Both the position numbers and the translations under genes were made by a program. From assembly GCF_003675385.1 (NCBI RefSeq), contig NZ_RCWZ01000002.1, forward strand, positions 992,001 through 1,056,000: a stretch of 64,000 nt of DNA, written 5' to 3'. This DNA is from Mucilaginibacter kameinonensis. GTDB lineage: Bacteria; Bacteroidota; Bacteroidia; Sphingobacteriales; Sphingobacteriaceae. Within the stretch, counting starts at the first letter, position 1; each line of letters begins with the position of its first letter. The notes under the pieces are model-generated. The model did no database searches, was not told the DNA's origin, and worked only from the letters and a program-made list of their open reading frames with translations. Shown in pieces: positions 53,101 to 61,109 of this stretch.

Positions 53101-56100
53101 ATGCTGCTTCGCCGGTATTTACGGGTACCACCTTCCAGACACCGTTGTTGTACAACAATACTACTTATTACGTAAGCGCGGTTAACAGCACCGGTTGTAC
53201 TTCGGCAAGCCGCACAGCGATAACTATCAACGTAACAATCAATACTAATGCCCCATGTACATTTGCAAACCAGGAAACTGTTACTGTAAACGGCATCTGT
53301 ATTGGTTGCGGTGTAACTAATGAATTACTCGCGACCGATGCCGACACCACAACCGCTTCAACCATTAACGTATTAGCCGGTTTACTGGGGGGATATGCTC
53401 AGCAGGAACTTCGTTTCCAGCAGCCGGGTTTTGCAGGTGATACTATTAAGCTGGTATTACAAAATCCTAACGGTTTATTAAGTGCCGCCGTTCTGGGTAA
53501 TATCCAGGTGACGCTGGCTAACGGAGCTACTCCAACTTCAACGCTTGCGCTTAACAGTGCTTTAATAAAAGTATACCTGCTTGCAGGTAGCTCAAATAAA
53601 TACGCTGTTTATATTCCGGCAACGGGAGCATATGATCGCATCACCGTGAAAATAAATTCAGGTGTTGCAAGCCTGCTTACGCCGCTAAATATCTATTATG
53701 CTGCTCAGCAATTCCCTCAGCCGGTATTTAACCCAACAGCCCCTGAAATTTGTAAAGGCAGCAGTGCGGTTATTAATATTACATCACCTGCTAACGGAAC
53801 ATTTACCTGGTATAATGCACCGGTAGGTGGAACTGTAGTACATACAGGTGCATCATACACCACTCCGGCTCTAAATGCCAATACCACTTATTATGTGGAA
53901 TACAGCCGTGGTTCATGTGCATCAACCGTGAGGTTCCCGGTAAATGTTATTGTTGACGATGCTCCGCCTGCACCAACAGTTACCGCTCAAAATGTAACTA
54001 TCACCGCCGGACAGACAGCTACTTTAAATGCAACGGCCAGCAATGGCGCCACCATACAATGGTTTGACGCGCCAACAGGTGGCAACCTGGTATTCACCGG
54101 TAATCCTTATGTTACCCCGGTTTTAACTGCTACTAAAACCTATTATGCTGGCACAGCACTGGGTAATTGCGTGTCCGCTACCCGTACCCCTGTAATCATC
54201 AATGTACAGCCTGTTGTGATACCTGACGTAAGTGTAAATCCGCCAACTACAACTGTTAGTCCGGGTCAGACTACTGCATTCACCGCATCATCAACTACGC
54301 CGGGCGCTGTGTTTAACTGGTTTACTACACCAACAGGTGGTACAAGTATCTTTACAGGCGCTACTTATACAACGCCGCCAGAGTTTGCCAATACTATTTA
54401 TTATGCTGAAGCATCAATTCCTGCAACCGGTGTTAAATCGGCTACCAGGGCAACCGGTATAGTTACTGTAAATCAACAGGGTTCAAATCCTGTACCTTGC
54501 GATGCTGCCATCGACCAAACTAATACCACCAGCGGTTTACTGTGTGTTGGCTGTGGTGTATTGAATGCTGCCGGATCTGTTGATGCGGATCGAAATACCT
54601 TCTCGCAATTACTGGTTCCGGTTGGATTGGTTAACGCTTATGCCAGCCAAACCCTGCGCTTTGCCAATACAGGTATTGCAGGTGATAGTGTGATAGTGGA
54701 ATTAGGAGTTCCGGGAACGCTGGCCAGTGTTAGTGTACTGTCTCAAATTCAAATAGGTACTTACAACGGCGCGACATTTAATAATGATTACTTCAGTGTA
54801 AATGGTTCACTGATCAATATTCAATTATTAAGTGGTACCAGCCGTTTCAGGATTGCCTTTAAAGCAGCCCATACATTTGACAGGGTAGAAGTAAGGTTGA
54901 ACGCCGCCCTCGCAGGTGTGTTCAGCAGCCTGAATATTTACGACGCTTCACAATCAGTTCCTGCTCCTGTTATTGCCGCGTCACCTGTTTCGGCTTGTTC
55001 AGGCACACAGGCTACACTTACAGCTACTGCTCCGGTAAACGTAACCGTAAGATGGTATACTTCGGCTACAGGTGGTTCACCGGTATTCACAGGTGCTACC
55101 TTTACCACTCCGGCTTTAACCGCATCCACAACATACTATGCTGAAGCCAGCCGTACTGCCGATGGTTGTTCGCAGGCTGTTCGTACGCCGGTACAGGTAA
55201 ATGTTACCGCGCCACCTGCTGCTCCGGTTGTGGCAGTTCCTAATACAACGGTTTGTGCCGGTCAGCCTGCTGCTTTTGCCGTAACTCCGGTTAACGGTGT
55301 TACCTATACCTGGTATGCTTCGGCTACAGGTGGTACACCTATAACTACAGGCAACAGCTTTACTACTCCGGCTTTAACTGCTACCACGTCATATTATGTT
55401 GAGGCAGCAAACGCGGGCCAGTGCAGCAGTAGTGCCCGCACCAAAGTAACGGCTAATGTGACTGCAACGCCTGTTGATCCGACAGTGTCACAAGCCAGTA
55501 CCCAAACCTGTTCAGGTTCAACAGTTACTTTAACAGCTTCGTCAACGCAGCCTGGTGTTACCTTTAACTGGTATACAACAGCAACAGGTGGTACGCCAGT
55601 ACATACAGGCGCCCAATATGTTACTCCGGCCTTAACCGCTAATACATCATATTATGTTGAAGCTGCTACTGGCACTTGTACAAGCGCCAATCGCGCCAAG
55701 GCAGATGTTATTGTTAACCCAACGCCGGTTGCTCCAACCATTACTGTAGTTCCGGTTGGCGGGCAGATCACATCTGGTCAAACAGCTCAGCTATCAGCTA
55801 CTTCGACTACTGCTAATGTTACCTTTAATTGGTACAGCACGGCCAATGGTGGTACTCCGGTTCATTCAGGAGCAACGTTTACAACTCCCGCCTTAACCAC
55901 CAACACTACTTATTATGTTGAGGCTGTATCAAATGCTACAGGTTGTATCAGCACAACGCGTACACCTGTTACCGTAATTGTTAACCCTGTATTCTCAACC
56001 TCGTGCGATTTTGCATCCACCCAAACCAACAGTACCAGTGGCGTTGCCTGCTTATTGTGCGGTGTTACCGGTGCCGATAACTCGGTAGATACGGATACTA

Positions 56101-59100
56101 CCAACTTTAGCCAGCTTACCCTCGGTGTTGGCGCGGTTGGCTACGTAGGCCAGAAATTGATTTTTGGTGATGCGGGCCTTGCCGGAGATACCGTAACTGT
56201 GAAAATAAAAGTACCGGTTAACCTGGCATCAGTTGGTGTATTAGGTCAGTTACAGATAGGTTCGTTTAATGGCAATACCGATAATAACGACAGGATTGCA
56301 TTGAGCAGCACGCTCATCAAGGTAACCATACTTGCAGGCGGTCAAACAGCTTTGGTGAAATTTGTGCCGAAAGCTGCTTACAATGCCGTGGAGGTTAGGT
56401 TAACCACAACCGTATCACTATTTAACTCATTAAATATTTACTACGCAACCAAGCAGGTTCCGATACCTCAGCTTAATGCTAAAACGGACAATATATGCGC
56501 AGGCGGTACTGCTACATTTACCGTAGCTAATCCTGTTGCAGGTGTTACTTATAAATGGTATTCAGCCGCGGTTGGCGGAACCTTACTGCACACCGGCAAT
56601 AATTATACAACTGCTGCCCTGAATGCAACAACTACTTTCTACGTAGAAAGCAGCCGGACATCAAACAGCTGTCCTAACCCTAACAGGGTAGCGGCTACTG
56701 CAAACGTAACACCGGCACCAGTAAATCCAATACTCGCACAAAACGCGGTATCTGTTTGCTCTGGCGATGCGGTTACACTATCGGTAACCAATGCTGCCGG
56801 TGCAACCGTAAACTGGTATGATGCGCCGACAGGTGGAACCCTGGTATTCACCGGTGCTAACTACCAGGCGACACCAATTGCTACAGTTAGTTATTATGCC
56901 GAGATTACTAACGGCAGTTGCGTAAGCCCATCGCGTACCAAAGCTACAATTACGGTAAATCCTCGTCCGGCTGCTCCTGGTGTACAAGCAAGTACCGTGC
57001 AGGTTTGCCCGGGCAGTACCGCTACTTTAGCCGTACTTAACCCTGTTGCAGGTGTTAACTACCAGTGGTTTGCGAGTGCTACCGGCGGCACAGTATTGTT
57101 TACCGGTAATACTTATACTACAGTAGCTCTTACACAGGACGCAACTTATTATGTACAGGCAACCAATGCTACCACAAGCTGTTCAAGTAACGGTGCACGT
57201 ACATCGGTTGATGTAACAGTTACCAATACGCTTACCGTACCGGTACTAAGCGCGGCTACTACTAATGTATGCAGCGGTGGCAGCGCAACGCTAAGCGTTA
57301 ACAACCCTGTTAACGGCTTAACCTATAAATGGTACACAGCTGCAACAGGCGGTTCGCCGGTATTTACTGGTCCGATATTTACTATTAATAATTTAACTGC
57401 CGATGCGTCCTACTTTGTGGAGTCATCAAACAGTTCAGGATGTACAAGTCCAACCCGCGCCCGTGCGGATATTACGGTGCAGCCGATACCTACTGCTCCG
57501 GTTGTGCAGGCCAATGCTGGCGGTCTAAACGTATGTGAGGGCGAATCAACAAGCCTGAGCATTGCTAATCCTGTAACAGGTGTGGTTTACCGCTGGTACA
57601 CCGCCGCAACTGGTGGTACACTGTTATACACAGGTACACAATTTAATACACCGGTATTAACGGCTAATACAACATATTATGTAGAAGCGGCTCAGGCCGG
57701 TAACTGTAATGCTTCAGCCCGAACACAGGTAAATGTTACTGTTAACCCGCTGCCGGCAGATCCGGCGCTCGCCAGCAACAATGTACAGATTTGTTCAGGT
57801 TCGCCGGCTACGTTGAAGATCCAGTCGCCGGTGGCCGGTATCACTTATCAGTGGTTCAGCACGGCGTCTCAAACTACAAAACTGTTTGAAGGCACAACCT
57901 ATGTAACTGGTCCGCTTACCGCTAACGCAACTTATTACGTTGCCGCGGTAAATGCTTCAGGTTGCCAAAGTGCTAACTTAACCATTGCCCAGGTGAGCAT
58001 CCAGGCAGCACCGTCTGCTCCGGTAATTGCTAATGGCAGCACAGTACAAACTTGTATCAACAGCATTGTAACACTCAATATCTCTAATCCACAAGCAGGC
58101 TTTACCTACAATTGGTACAGCGCAGCTACGGGAGGTGCACCATTGTTTACAGGAACCAGCTTCAATACACCGGCACTGGCAGGTAATGTCACTTACTATG
58201 CCGAAGCGGTAAACAGCACTGGTTGTACATCAACAGATCGTACATCGGTAAGTATCAACGTTAATCAAATACCAACCGCGCCAACGGTAACCGCGCAGGG
58301 GGGCGGAAATACCACCGTATGTTCGGGTGGTACCATAGCGCTTACCGCTACCAGTACAACAGCTAACGTAAGCTTTAACTGGTATACGGCTGCAACCGGC
58401 GGTGCGCCAATATTTACCGGCGCAACTTACACTACGCCACCGCTTACCGCCGCTACAACTTATTATGTTGAAGCTGTAAGTAACGGCAGCTGTGCGTCAA
58501 CCACACGTACCGCGGTTCAGGTAACCATTGGCAATACCACGGCTCCAACACCGCAGGTTGTGGCGGCAGATCTGTCGGTATGTCAAAACAGTGCGGCTAT
58601 AATCCACATCAGCAATCCTGATGCGGGCACCACCTACAATTGGTATAACGTGGCAACTGGCGGTAGCTCGCTTTATACCGGTACAGCGTTTACAACACCG
58701 GTGTTATCGGCTAATACAACCTACTATGTACAGGCATCAAACAGTCAAAACTGTAATGCTTCTGCAAGGCTGGCGGTGAATGTGGTCATTGTGCCGCAGC
58801 CAAATGCACCGATACCGGCACTGGCCAACGTGCCTGTGTGCGCCGGAAGTACAGCTACTTTATCGGTAAAATCGCCGCAGGCGAATATTATTTACAAATG
58901 GTACAGCAACGCGGCACGTACTAACCTGCTGTTTACCGGTTCAACCTATACAACTGATCCGATCCAGGCAAATACAACCTTCTATGTTGATGCCAGCAAC
59001 GGATCATGTGCAAGCTCATCAGCAGCAACTGTTCAGGTAACTATTTCAGCACCGCCATCAACACCGCTGCTGGTTAACAGCACGCCTACTGCTTGCGGTG

Positions 59101-60107
59101 GCTCGCAGGTGCTGTTAAGTATCTCAAACCCACAACAGGGCTTTAGCTACAACTGGTACACAGCGGCTACTGGCGGTACACCGGTTTACACTGGAATAAA
59201 CTTTACTACGCCTTTGTTAATGACAAGTACAACTTATTATGCAGAAGCAGTGAACGGTACGGGCTGCAGTTCAACGTCAAGAGCATCGGCAACGGTAACC
59301 ATACTTGGCGCTCCAACTGCACCAACAGTGAACGGGCCAAACGCGGGTATTTGTCCTGGCAGCACGGCTACGCTTACTGTTAACAGCACTGCCAACATTA
59401 CCATTAAGTGGTATGCCAATGCAACAGGCGGAACAGCACTGGCTACCGGGGATAGCTATACTACACCGGCACTTAATCAAACTACCACTTATTATGCCGA
59501 GGCATCAAACAGCGGTGGTTGTAACTCCGGCACACGTACATCGGTAACCGTACAGGTATTGCAAAAGCTTGCAACACCGGCAGTTAACGTTACGGAAACC
59601 ACTGCGGTAAGCATAACCTTTGGTTGGGCAGCAGTAACCGGTGCTACCGGATATGAAATAAGCCTGAACAATGGCTCAACGTTTAGCAGTGTAGGCACAG
59701 CGCTTACCTTCAAGGTTGATAACCTTCAGCCGTTGCAAAGTGCCACCATTGTGGTGAGGGCTCTGGGTGCATCAGGTTGCGAGCTGAGCGATAATTCGGC
59801 AGCGGTAACAGGTACTACCACCAATCCGCTTGGCAACAGCATATTTATCCCTAATGCCTTTAGCCCTAACGGCGACGGCAATAACGATACGTTCCTGGTA
59901 TTTGGCACCGTGATAAAAGGCATGAATATGTCAATCTATGATCAGTGGGGTGGATTGCTCTTTAAATCTACCAATCAGTCGGCCGGATGGGATGGAACCT
60001 ATAAGGGTAAGGCGCAGCCGGTGGGTGTATATGTATACTATGTTGAGGCCACACTTAACGACGGACAAGTGATCAAAAGAAAAGGAACTATCAATCTACT
60101 ACGATGA
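47181..60107 (+). CDS. giant T9SS-exported modular adhesin (4308 aa)
   Basis: A signal peptide (residues 1-29, ending AKAQ) is followed by two kinds of module. Nine copies of a ~150-residue Cys-containing module begin near residues 30, 185, 445, 601, 1112, 1526, 2026, 2440 and 2942; motifs are CxxCxVxN, AxDxxxxTxS and FDRVxV. Thirty-one Ig-like repeats of ~80-90 residues (CHU_C-associated type; NWYTAATGGTPVFTG, TTYYVEA, CxSxxRTxV) lie between and after them, the last twelve in one uninterrupted run (~3105-4125). A fibronectin-like domain (~4125-4215) precedes a T9SS type B C-terminal domain (~4220-4308; FIPNAFSPNGDGNNDTF, YDQWGGLLF). There is no internal stop or frameshift. It resembles SprB-type gliding or attachment adhesins in plan. 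Its stop overlaps the PorP/SprF start (ATGA). Confidence 0.93.
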   Translation: MRNLAFNKNAFWVLFILLALFNIKYAKAQRTYATSEQHGATGVACVNCTVLNAANAADGNVQTFSSINVVVGVAAQTYQELIFQSAKPSGTPVSVKLGSGDKLLTLTALGGVSLQAYNGNTAIGTPVAVATLLTALSNNNQVEVSITPAQAYDRIRVTVNGGLAGVLASTYLYDAFTTGTGAGICSAAVDELHGISSGLLGLGVDVGGVANPQNAIDGNLNTASTLNAGVGLLGAYAQQTIIYGSPSVIGDSVRMTLSIPQSLIDVGLLSNISVATYLGNTYNNDQTAINASLLNLRLLDLTNNRRKVTITFAPANVFDRVQLTLGGVANVLSTLDLYEAVRLIPRPVTKINNALGVTAQINSGSTATLTANAVANTTFHWYTQATGGSAVATGPSYTTPTLTASTDYYVSASRTGCTDESERTKISLTVGSTTPTPPVNPSGVRTYANTQQPGAGGLLCLGCTVTNPGNAADGNLQTYSTLNVTVGVAAQTYQTLTFPGGTKPAGTPVSVKLGTGDNLLSLTALGGVTLQAYNGNTPVGSPVSAATLVSVLSNNNQVELSFAPTQAYDGIRVTLNGGLVGALSSLYLYEGFVTTAGPAVCNTAIDELHGISSALLNLGLNVGGVVNPQNAIDGNLNTASTLNAGVGLLGAYAQQTVIFSNPSVIGDSVRLTLSVPEALLQVGLLAGSSVNTFYGNTDNNDQTFLSSSLLQVRLLDLTNNRRKVVITFVPGKVFDRVQLRLGGIANVLSTLDLYEIQRLIAKPVIKINNVASNDAQICTGTTATFTATAVPNTVFHWYTQATGGSPVFTGAAFTTPVLTASATYYVAAMRSGCTDESDRTKVTVTVNAVPASPVIANNTVSVCSGQTATFTATSVAGVTINWYSAATGGTLLHTGDSFTTPALTAATSYYAEAVVAGGSCASAARTKVTANITPPPVAPTLTAANVTICSGGVATLSVSGAVAGTTYNWYTAATGGTPIFTGATYTTAALTANATYYVEAVNAGGCSSAVRTQATVTVTPLPADPTVAAANGSIAAGQKTSISVTSPQAGITYNWYTSANAGAPVFTGTTFQTPLLYNNTTYYVSALNATGCASANRTAVTITVTINTNAPCTFANQQTPTVNGLCLGCTVTNPALATDADTTTASTINVLAGLIGGNVQQELRFQQAGFAGDTIKLVLQNPNGLLGAAVLGNIGVTLANGTTTTASYQLNNALIKVFLLAGSSNKYAVYIPATGAYDRITVSINSGLASVLTPLNIYYASQQFPKPVFNPTAPEICKGSSAVVNITSPANGTFTWYNAPTGGTVVHTGTSFTTPALNANTTYYIEYTRGTCTGTVRFPVTILVDDVPAAPTVTAQNVTITSGQTATLNATASNGATIQWYDAATGGNLVHTGNPFVTPVLTANKIYYAGTALGSCVSATRTPVNITVQPIVIPTVSVTPPTVALNAGQTTSFTASSTTPGVTFNWFTTPTGGTSIFTGATYTTPPQFANTTYYAEATVTATGVKSATRAPGAVTINQQASSPVPCGAAIDQTNTTSGLLCVGCAVLNPAGAVDADRNTFSQLNVPIGLVNSYASQTLRFTNTGLAGDSVVIELGVPGTLASVGVLSQIQIGTYNGATFNNDYFSVNGSLINIQLLSVTSRFRVAFKATHNFDRVEVKLNAALAGVFSALNVYDALQSVAAPVIAVSPVTTCSGAPVVLSATVPANVTVKWYTSATGGTAVGTGANFTTPALSASTTYYAEASRTADGCTQAVRTPVNINVVTIPTAPVLAAPNVTVCTGQTATFNVTPVNGVTYNWYSAAAGGTLIHTGNSFTTAAINATTSYFVEAVSGTSCISTTRTQVTATLAPPPIAPALNATSVSICDGSVATLAVTNPAAGNTYNWYTTATGGTPVFTGPTYTTAALHNNTSYYVEAVNAGGCTSAQRTQADVTVVPLPANPTLSANNTSIAAGQQTTIGVTNTQTGVTYNWYTSANAASPVFTGTTFQTPLLYNNTTYYVSAVNSTGCTSASRTAITINVTINTNAPCTFANQETVTVNGICIGCGVTNELLATDADTTTASTINVLAGLLGGYAQQELRFQQPGFAGDTIKLVLQNPNGLLSAAVLGNIQVTLANGATPTSTLALNSALIKVYLLAGSSNKYAVYIPATGAYDRITVKINSGVASLLTPLNIYYAAQQFPQPVFNPTAPEICKGSSAVINITSPANGTFTWYNAPVGGTVVHTGASYTTPALNANTTYYVEYSRGSCASTVRFPVNVIVDDAPPAPTVTAQNVTITAGQTATLNATASNGATIQWFDAPTGGNLVFTGNPYVTPVLTATKTYYAGTALGNCVSATRTPVIINVQPVVIPDVSVNPPTTTVSPGQTTAFTASSTTPGAVFNWFTTPTGGTSIFTGATYTTPPEFANTIYYAEASIPATGVKSATRATGIVTVNQQGSNPVPCDAAIDQTNTTSGLLCVGCGVLNAAGSVDADRNTFSQLLVPVGLVNAYASQTLRFANTGIAGDSVIVELGVPGTLASVSVLSQIQIGTYNGATFNNDYFSVNGSLINIQLLSGTSRFRIAFKAAHTFDRVEVRLNAALAGVFSSLNIYDASQSVPAPVIAASPVSACSGTQATLTATAPVNVTVRWYTSATGGSPVFTGATFTTPALTASTTYYAEASRTADGCSQAVRTPVQVNVTAPPAAPVVAVPNTTVCAGQPAAFAVTPVNGVTYTWYASATGGTPITTGNSFTTPALTATTSYYVEAANAGQCSSSARTKVTANVTATPVDPTVSQASTQTCSGSTVTLTASSTQPGVTFNWYTTATGGTPVHTGAQYVTPALTANTSYYVEAATGTCTSANRAKADVIVNPTPVAPTITVVPVGGQITSGQTAQLSATSTTANVTFNWYSTANGGTPVHSGATFTTPALTTNTTYYVEAVSNATGCISTTRTPVTVIVNPVFSTSCDFASTQTNSTSGVACLLCGVTGADNSVDTDTTNFSQLTLGVGAVGYVGQKLIFGDAGLAGDTVTVKIKVPVNLASVGVLGQLQIGSFNGNTDNNDRIALSSTLIKVTILAGGQTALVKFVPKAAYNAVEVRLTTTVSLFNSLNIYYATKQVPIPQLNAKTDNICAGGTATFTVANPVAGVTYKWYSAAVGGTLLHTGNNYTTAALNATTTFYVESSRTSNSCPNPNRVAATANVTPAPVNPILAQNAVSVCSGDAVTLSVTNAAGATVNWYDAPTGGTLVFTGANYQATPIATVSYYAEITNGSCVSPSRTKATITVNPRPAAPGVQASTVQVCPGSTATLAVLNPVAGVNYQWFASATGGTVLFTGNTYTTVALTQDATYYVQATNATTSCSSNGARTSVDVTVTNTLTVPVLSAATTNVCSGGSATLSVNNPVNGLTYKWYTAATGGSPVFTGPIFTINNLTADASYFVESSNSSGCTSPTRARADITVQPIPTAPVVQANAGGLNVCEGESTSLSIANPVTGVVYRWYTAATGGTLLYTGTQFNTPVLTANTTYYVEAAQAGNCNASARTQVNVTVNPLPADPALASNNVQICSGSPATLKIQSPVAGITYQWFSTASQTTKLFEGTTYVTGPLTANATYYVAAVNASGCQSANLTIAQVSIQAAPSAPVIANGSTVQTCINSIVTLNISNPQAGFTYNWYSAATGGAPLFTGTSFNTPALAGNVTYYAEAVNSTGCTSTDRTSVSINVNQIPTAPTVTAQGGGNTTVCSGGTIALTATSTTANVSFNWYTAATGGAPIFTGATYTTPPLTAATTYYVEAVSNGSCASTTRTAVQVTIGNTTAPTPQVVAADLSVCQNSAAIIHISNPDAGTTYNWYNVATGGSSLYTGTAFTTPVLSANTTYYVQASNSQNCNASARLAVNVVIVPQPNAPIPALANVPVCAGSTATLSVKSPQANIIYKWYSNAARTNLLFTGSTYTTDPIQANTTFYVDASNGSCASSSAATVQVTISAPPSTPLLVNSTPTACGGSQVLLSISNPQQGFSYNWYTAATGGTPVYTGINFTTPLLMTSTTYYAEAVNGTGCSSTSRASATVTILGAPTAPTVNGPNAGICPGSTATLTVNSTANITIKWYANATGGTALATGDSYTTPALNQTTTYYAEASNSGGCNSGTRTSVTVQVLQKLATPAVNVTETTAVSITFGWAAVTGATGYEISLNNGSTFSSVGTALTFKVDNLQPLQSATIVVRALGASGCELSDNSAAVTGTTTNPLGNSIFIPNAFSPNGDGNNDTFLVFGTVIKGMNMSIYDQWGGLLFKSTNQSAGWDGTYKGKAQPVGVYVYYVEATLNDGQVIKRKGTINLLR
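47268..49757 (+). repeat. 1245-bp tandem duplication inside the adhesin gene
   Basis: The unit RTYA...(two Cys-type modules plus one Ig repeat) starting at 47268 recurs at 48513, a shift of exactly 1245 bp (415 codons). The two copies keep blocks such as VDELHGISS / IDELHGISS and NPQNAIDGNLNTAS almost unchanged. Synonymous sites differ widely. Confidence 0.85.
49735..55218 (+). repeat. 2742-bp tandem duplication inside the adhesin gene
   Basis: The unit of three Ig repeats, a Cys module, three Ig repeats, a second Cys module and one Ig repeat is present twice. Two independent anchors give the same shift: CTFANQ at 50514 and 53256, and the Cys before the AIDQTNTTSG block at 51756 and 54498. 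Both shifts are 2742 bp (914 codons). A third, partial copy may continue after 55218. Protein identity is high while third codon positions differ often. Confidence 0.88.
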
Positions 60108-61099
60108 GAAATAAAATCACAATTGTAACCCTGCTGCTTCTTATTGTGGTAGCAGGGCGGTTATCAGCTCAGGTTGATCCGCATTTTTCACAATACTACG
60201 CTTACCCGTTATGGCTCAACCCTGCATTAACCGGAGTTATCAACGGCGATTCGCGTGTGAATGCAAACTTTAAAAGCCAATGGGCAACTATAAATAATGC
60301 CTACCAAACAGCGGCTATATCTGCAGATATGCGTACAACCGATAAGCTGAGCCTTGGTGTCAATATCCTCGACCAGTCATCGGGCGGGCATAGTTTCAAT
60401 TACCTGAGTGCTTACGGTGCTTTGGGGTACGCGATCTCTATTTCGGCCGATGGCAACCAGCGTTTAAGCTTTGGTGTACAGGCCGGTATCATCAATCGTA
60501 GTTTTGATATGAACAAGCTGCAATTTGGCAGTCAGTACAGCCCCATAGGCGGTTTTGATCCCAACATGCCAAGTTTTGAAAACTTCAATACCACTAACAG
60601 CACCGTATTTGACGCCAACGCCGGTATTTTCTACTATGATGGTGACCCGTTTAAAGATGTTAACGCTTTCGGCGGTGTAAGTGTTGGTCACTTATCAAGG
60701 CCTAAAGATGCCTTTTCTGCAAATGCCGGTGGGAAAATCCCGATCCGGTACACCGTTCATGGTGGTTTAAAGATCAAGGCTTCTGATTTCTTCGACCTGA
60801 CTCCAAACGCTGTCTATATCAAACAGCAATATGCTGACATAAAAGGACTGGGTGCCTACTCCGAATTTAAATTTCAGAACGATAACGGGCTCATTTTAGG
60901 CTTTCTTTACCGCTTTAAAGATGCCGCTGTTGCCGATGTAGGTTACCACGTAAAAAGCCTGATTATAGGCGCCAGTTATGATGTAAACACATCGTCCTTA
61001 AACCGTGCCACAGGTGGTAATGGTGGCTTTGAACTATCGCTGAGCTATATATTCCGCAAACGTATACAGGAGCCGGAACCTGTTTGCCCAAGGCTTTAA
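60104..61099 (+). CDS. PorP/SprF family T9SS outer-membrane protein
   Basis: A 331-residue outer-membrane beta-barrel with a signal peptide (to about residue 22) and the family start VDPHFSQYYAYPLWLNPALTG. The body is a run of amphipathic strands ending FELSLSYIFRKR. PorP/SprF proteins bind type B T9SS cargo at the cell surface, and in Flavobacterium johnsoniae SprF is needed for surface display of SprB. The start codon overlaps the adhesin stop (ATGA), so the two are translationally coupled. This protein is almost certainly the dedicated exporter or anchor partner of the giant adhesin. Confidence 0.94.
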   Translation: MRNKITIVTLLLLIVVAGRLSAQVDPHFSQYYAYPLWLNPALTGVINGDSRVNANFKSQWATINNAYQTAAISADMRTTDKLSLGVNILDQSSGGHSFNYLSAYGALGYAISISADGNQRLSFGVQAGIINRSFDMNKLQFGSQYSPIGGFDPNMPSFENFNTTNSTVFDANAGIFYYDGDPFKDVNAFGGVSVGHLSRPKDAFSANAGGKIPIRYTVHGGLKIKASDFFDLTPNAVYIKQQYADIKGLGAYSEFKFQNDNGLILGFLYRFKDAAVADVGYHVKSLIIGASYDVNTSSLNRATGGNGGFELSLSYIFRKRIQEPEPVCPRL

Positions 61100-61109
61100 T
61101 CGCTTAACT

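Noticed and set aside
48300..59560. Regular repeats at ~250-bp spacing that could be read as a CRISPR-like array or satellite
   Set aside because: Units are in frame, degenerate at DNA level and encode Ig-like domains; there are no identical short repeats with unique spacers and no cas genes.
47690..59923. Many 60-80 codon open frames on the minus strand across the adhesin gene
   Set aside because: They are shadows of the Thr/Ala/Gly/Pro-rich plus-strand repeats: same phase relation in each repeat, no start context, no domain signature.
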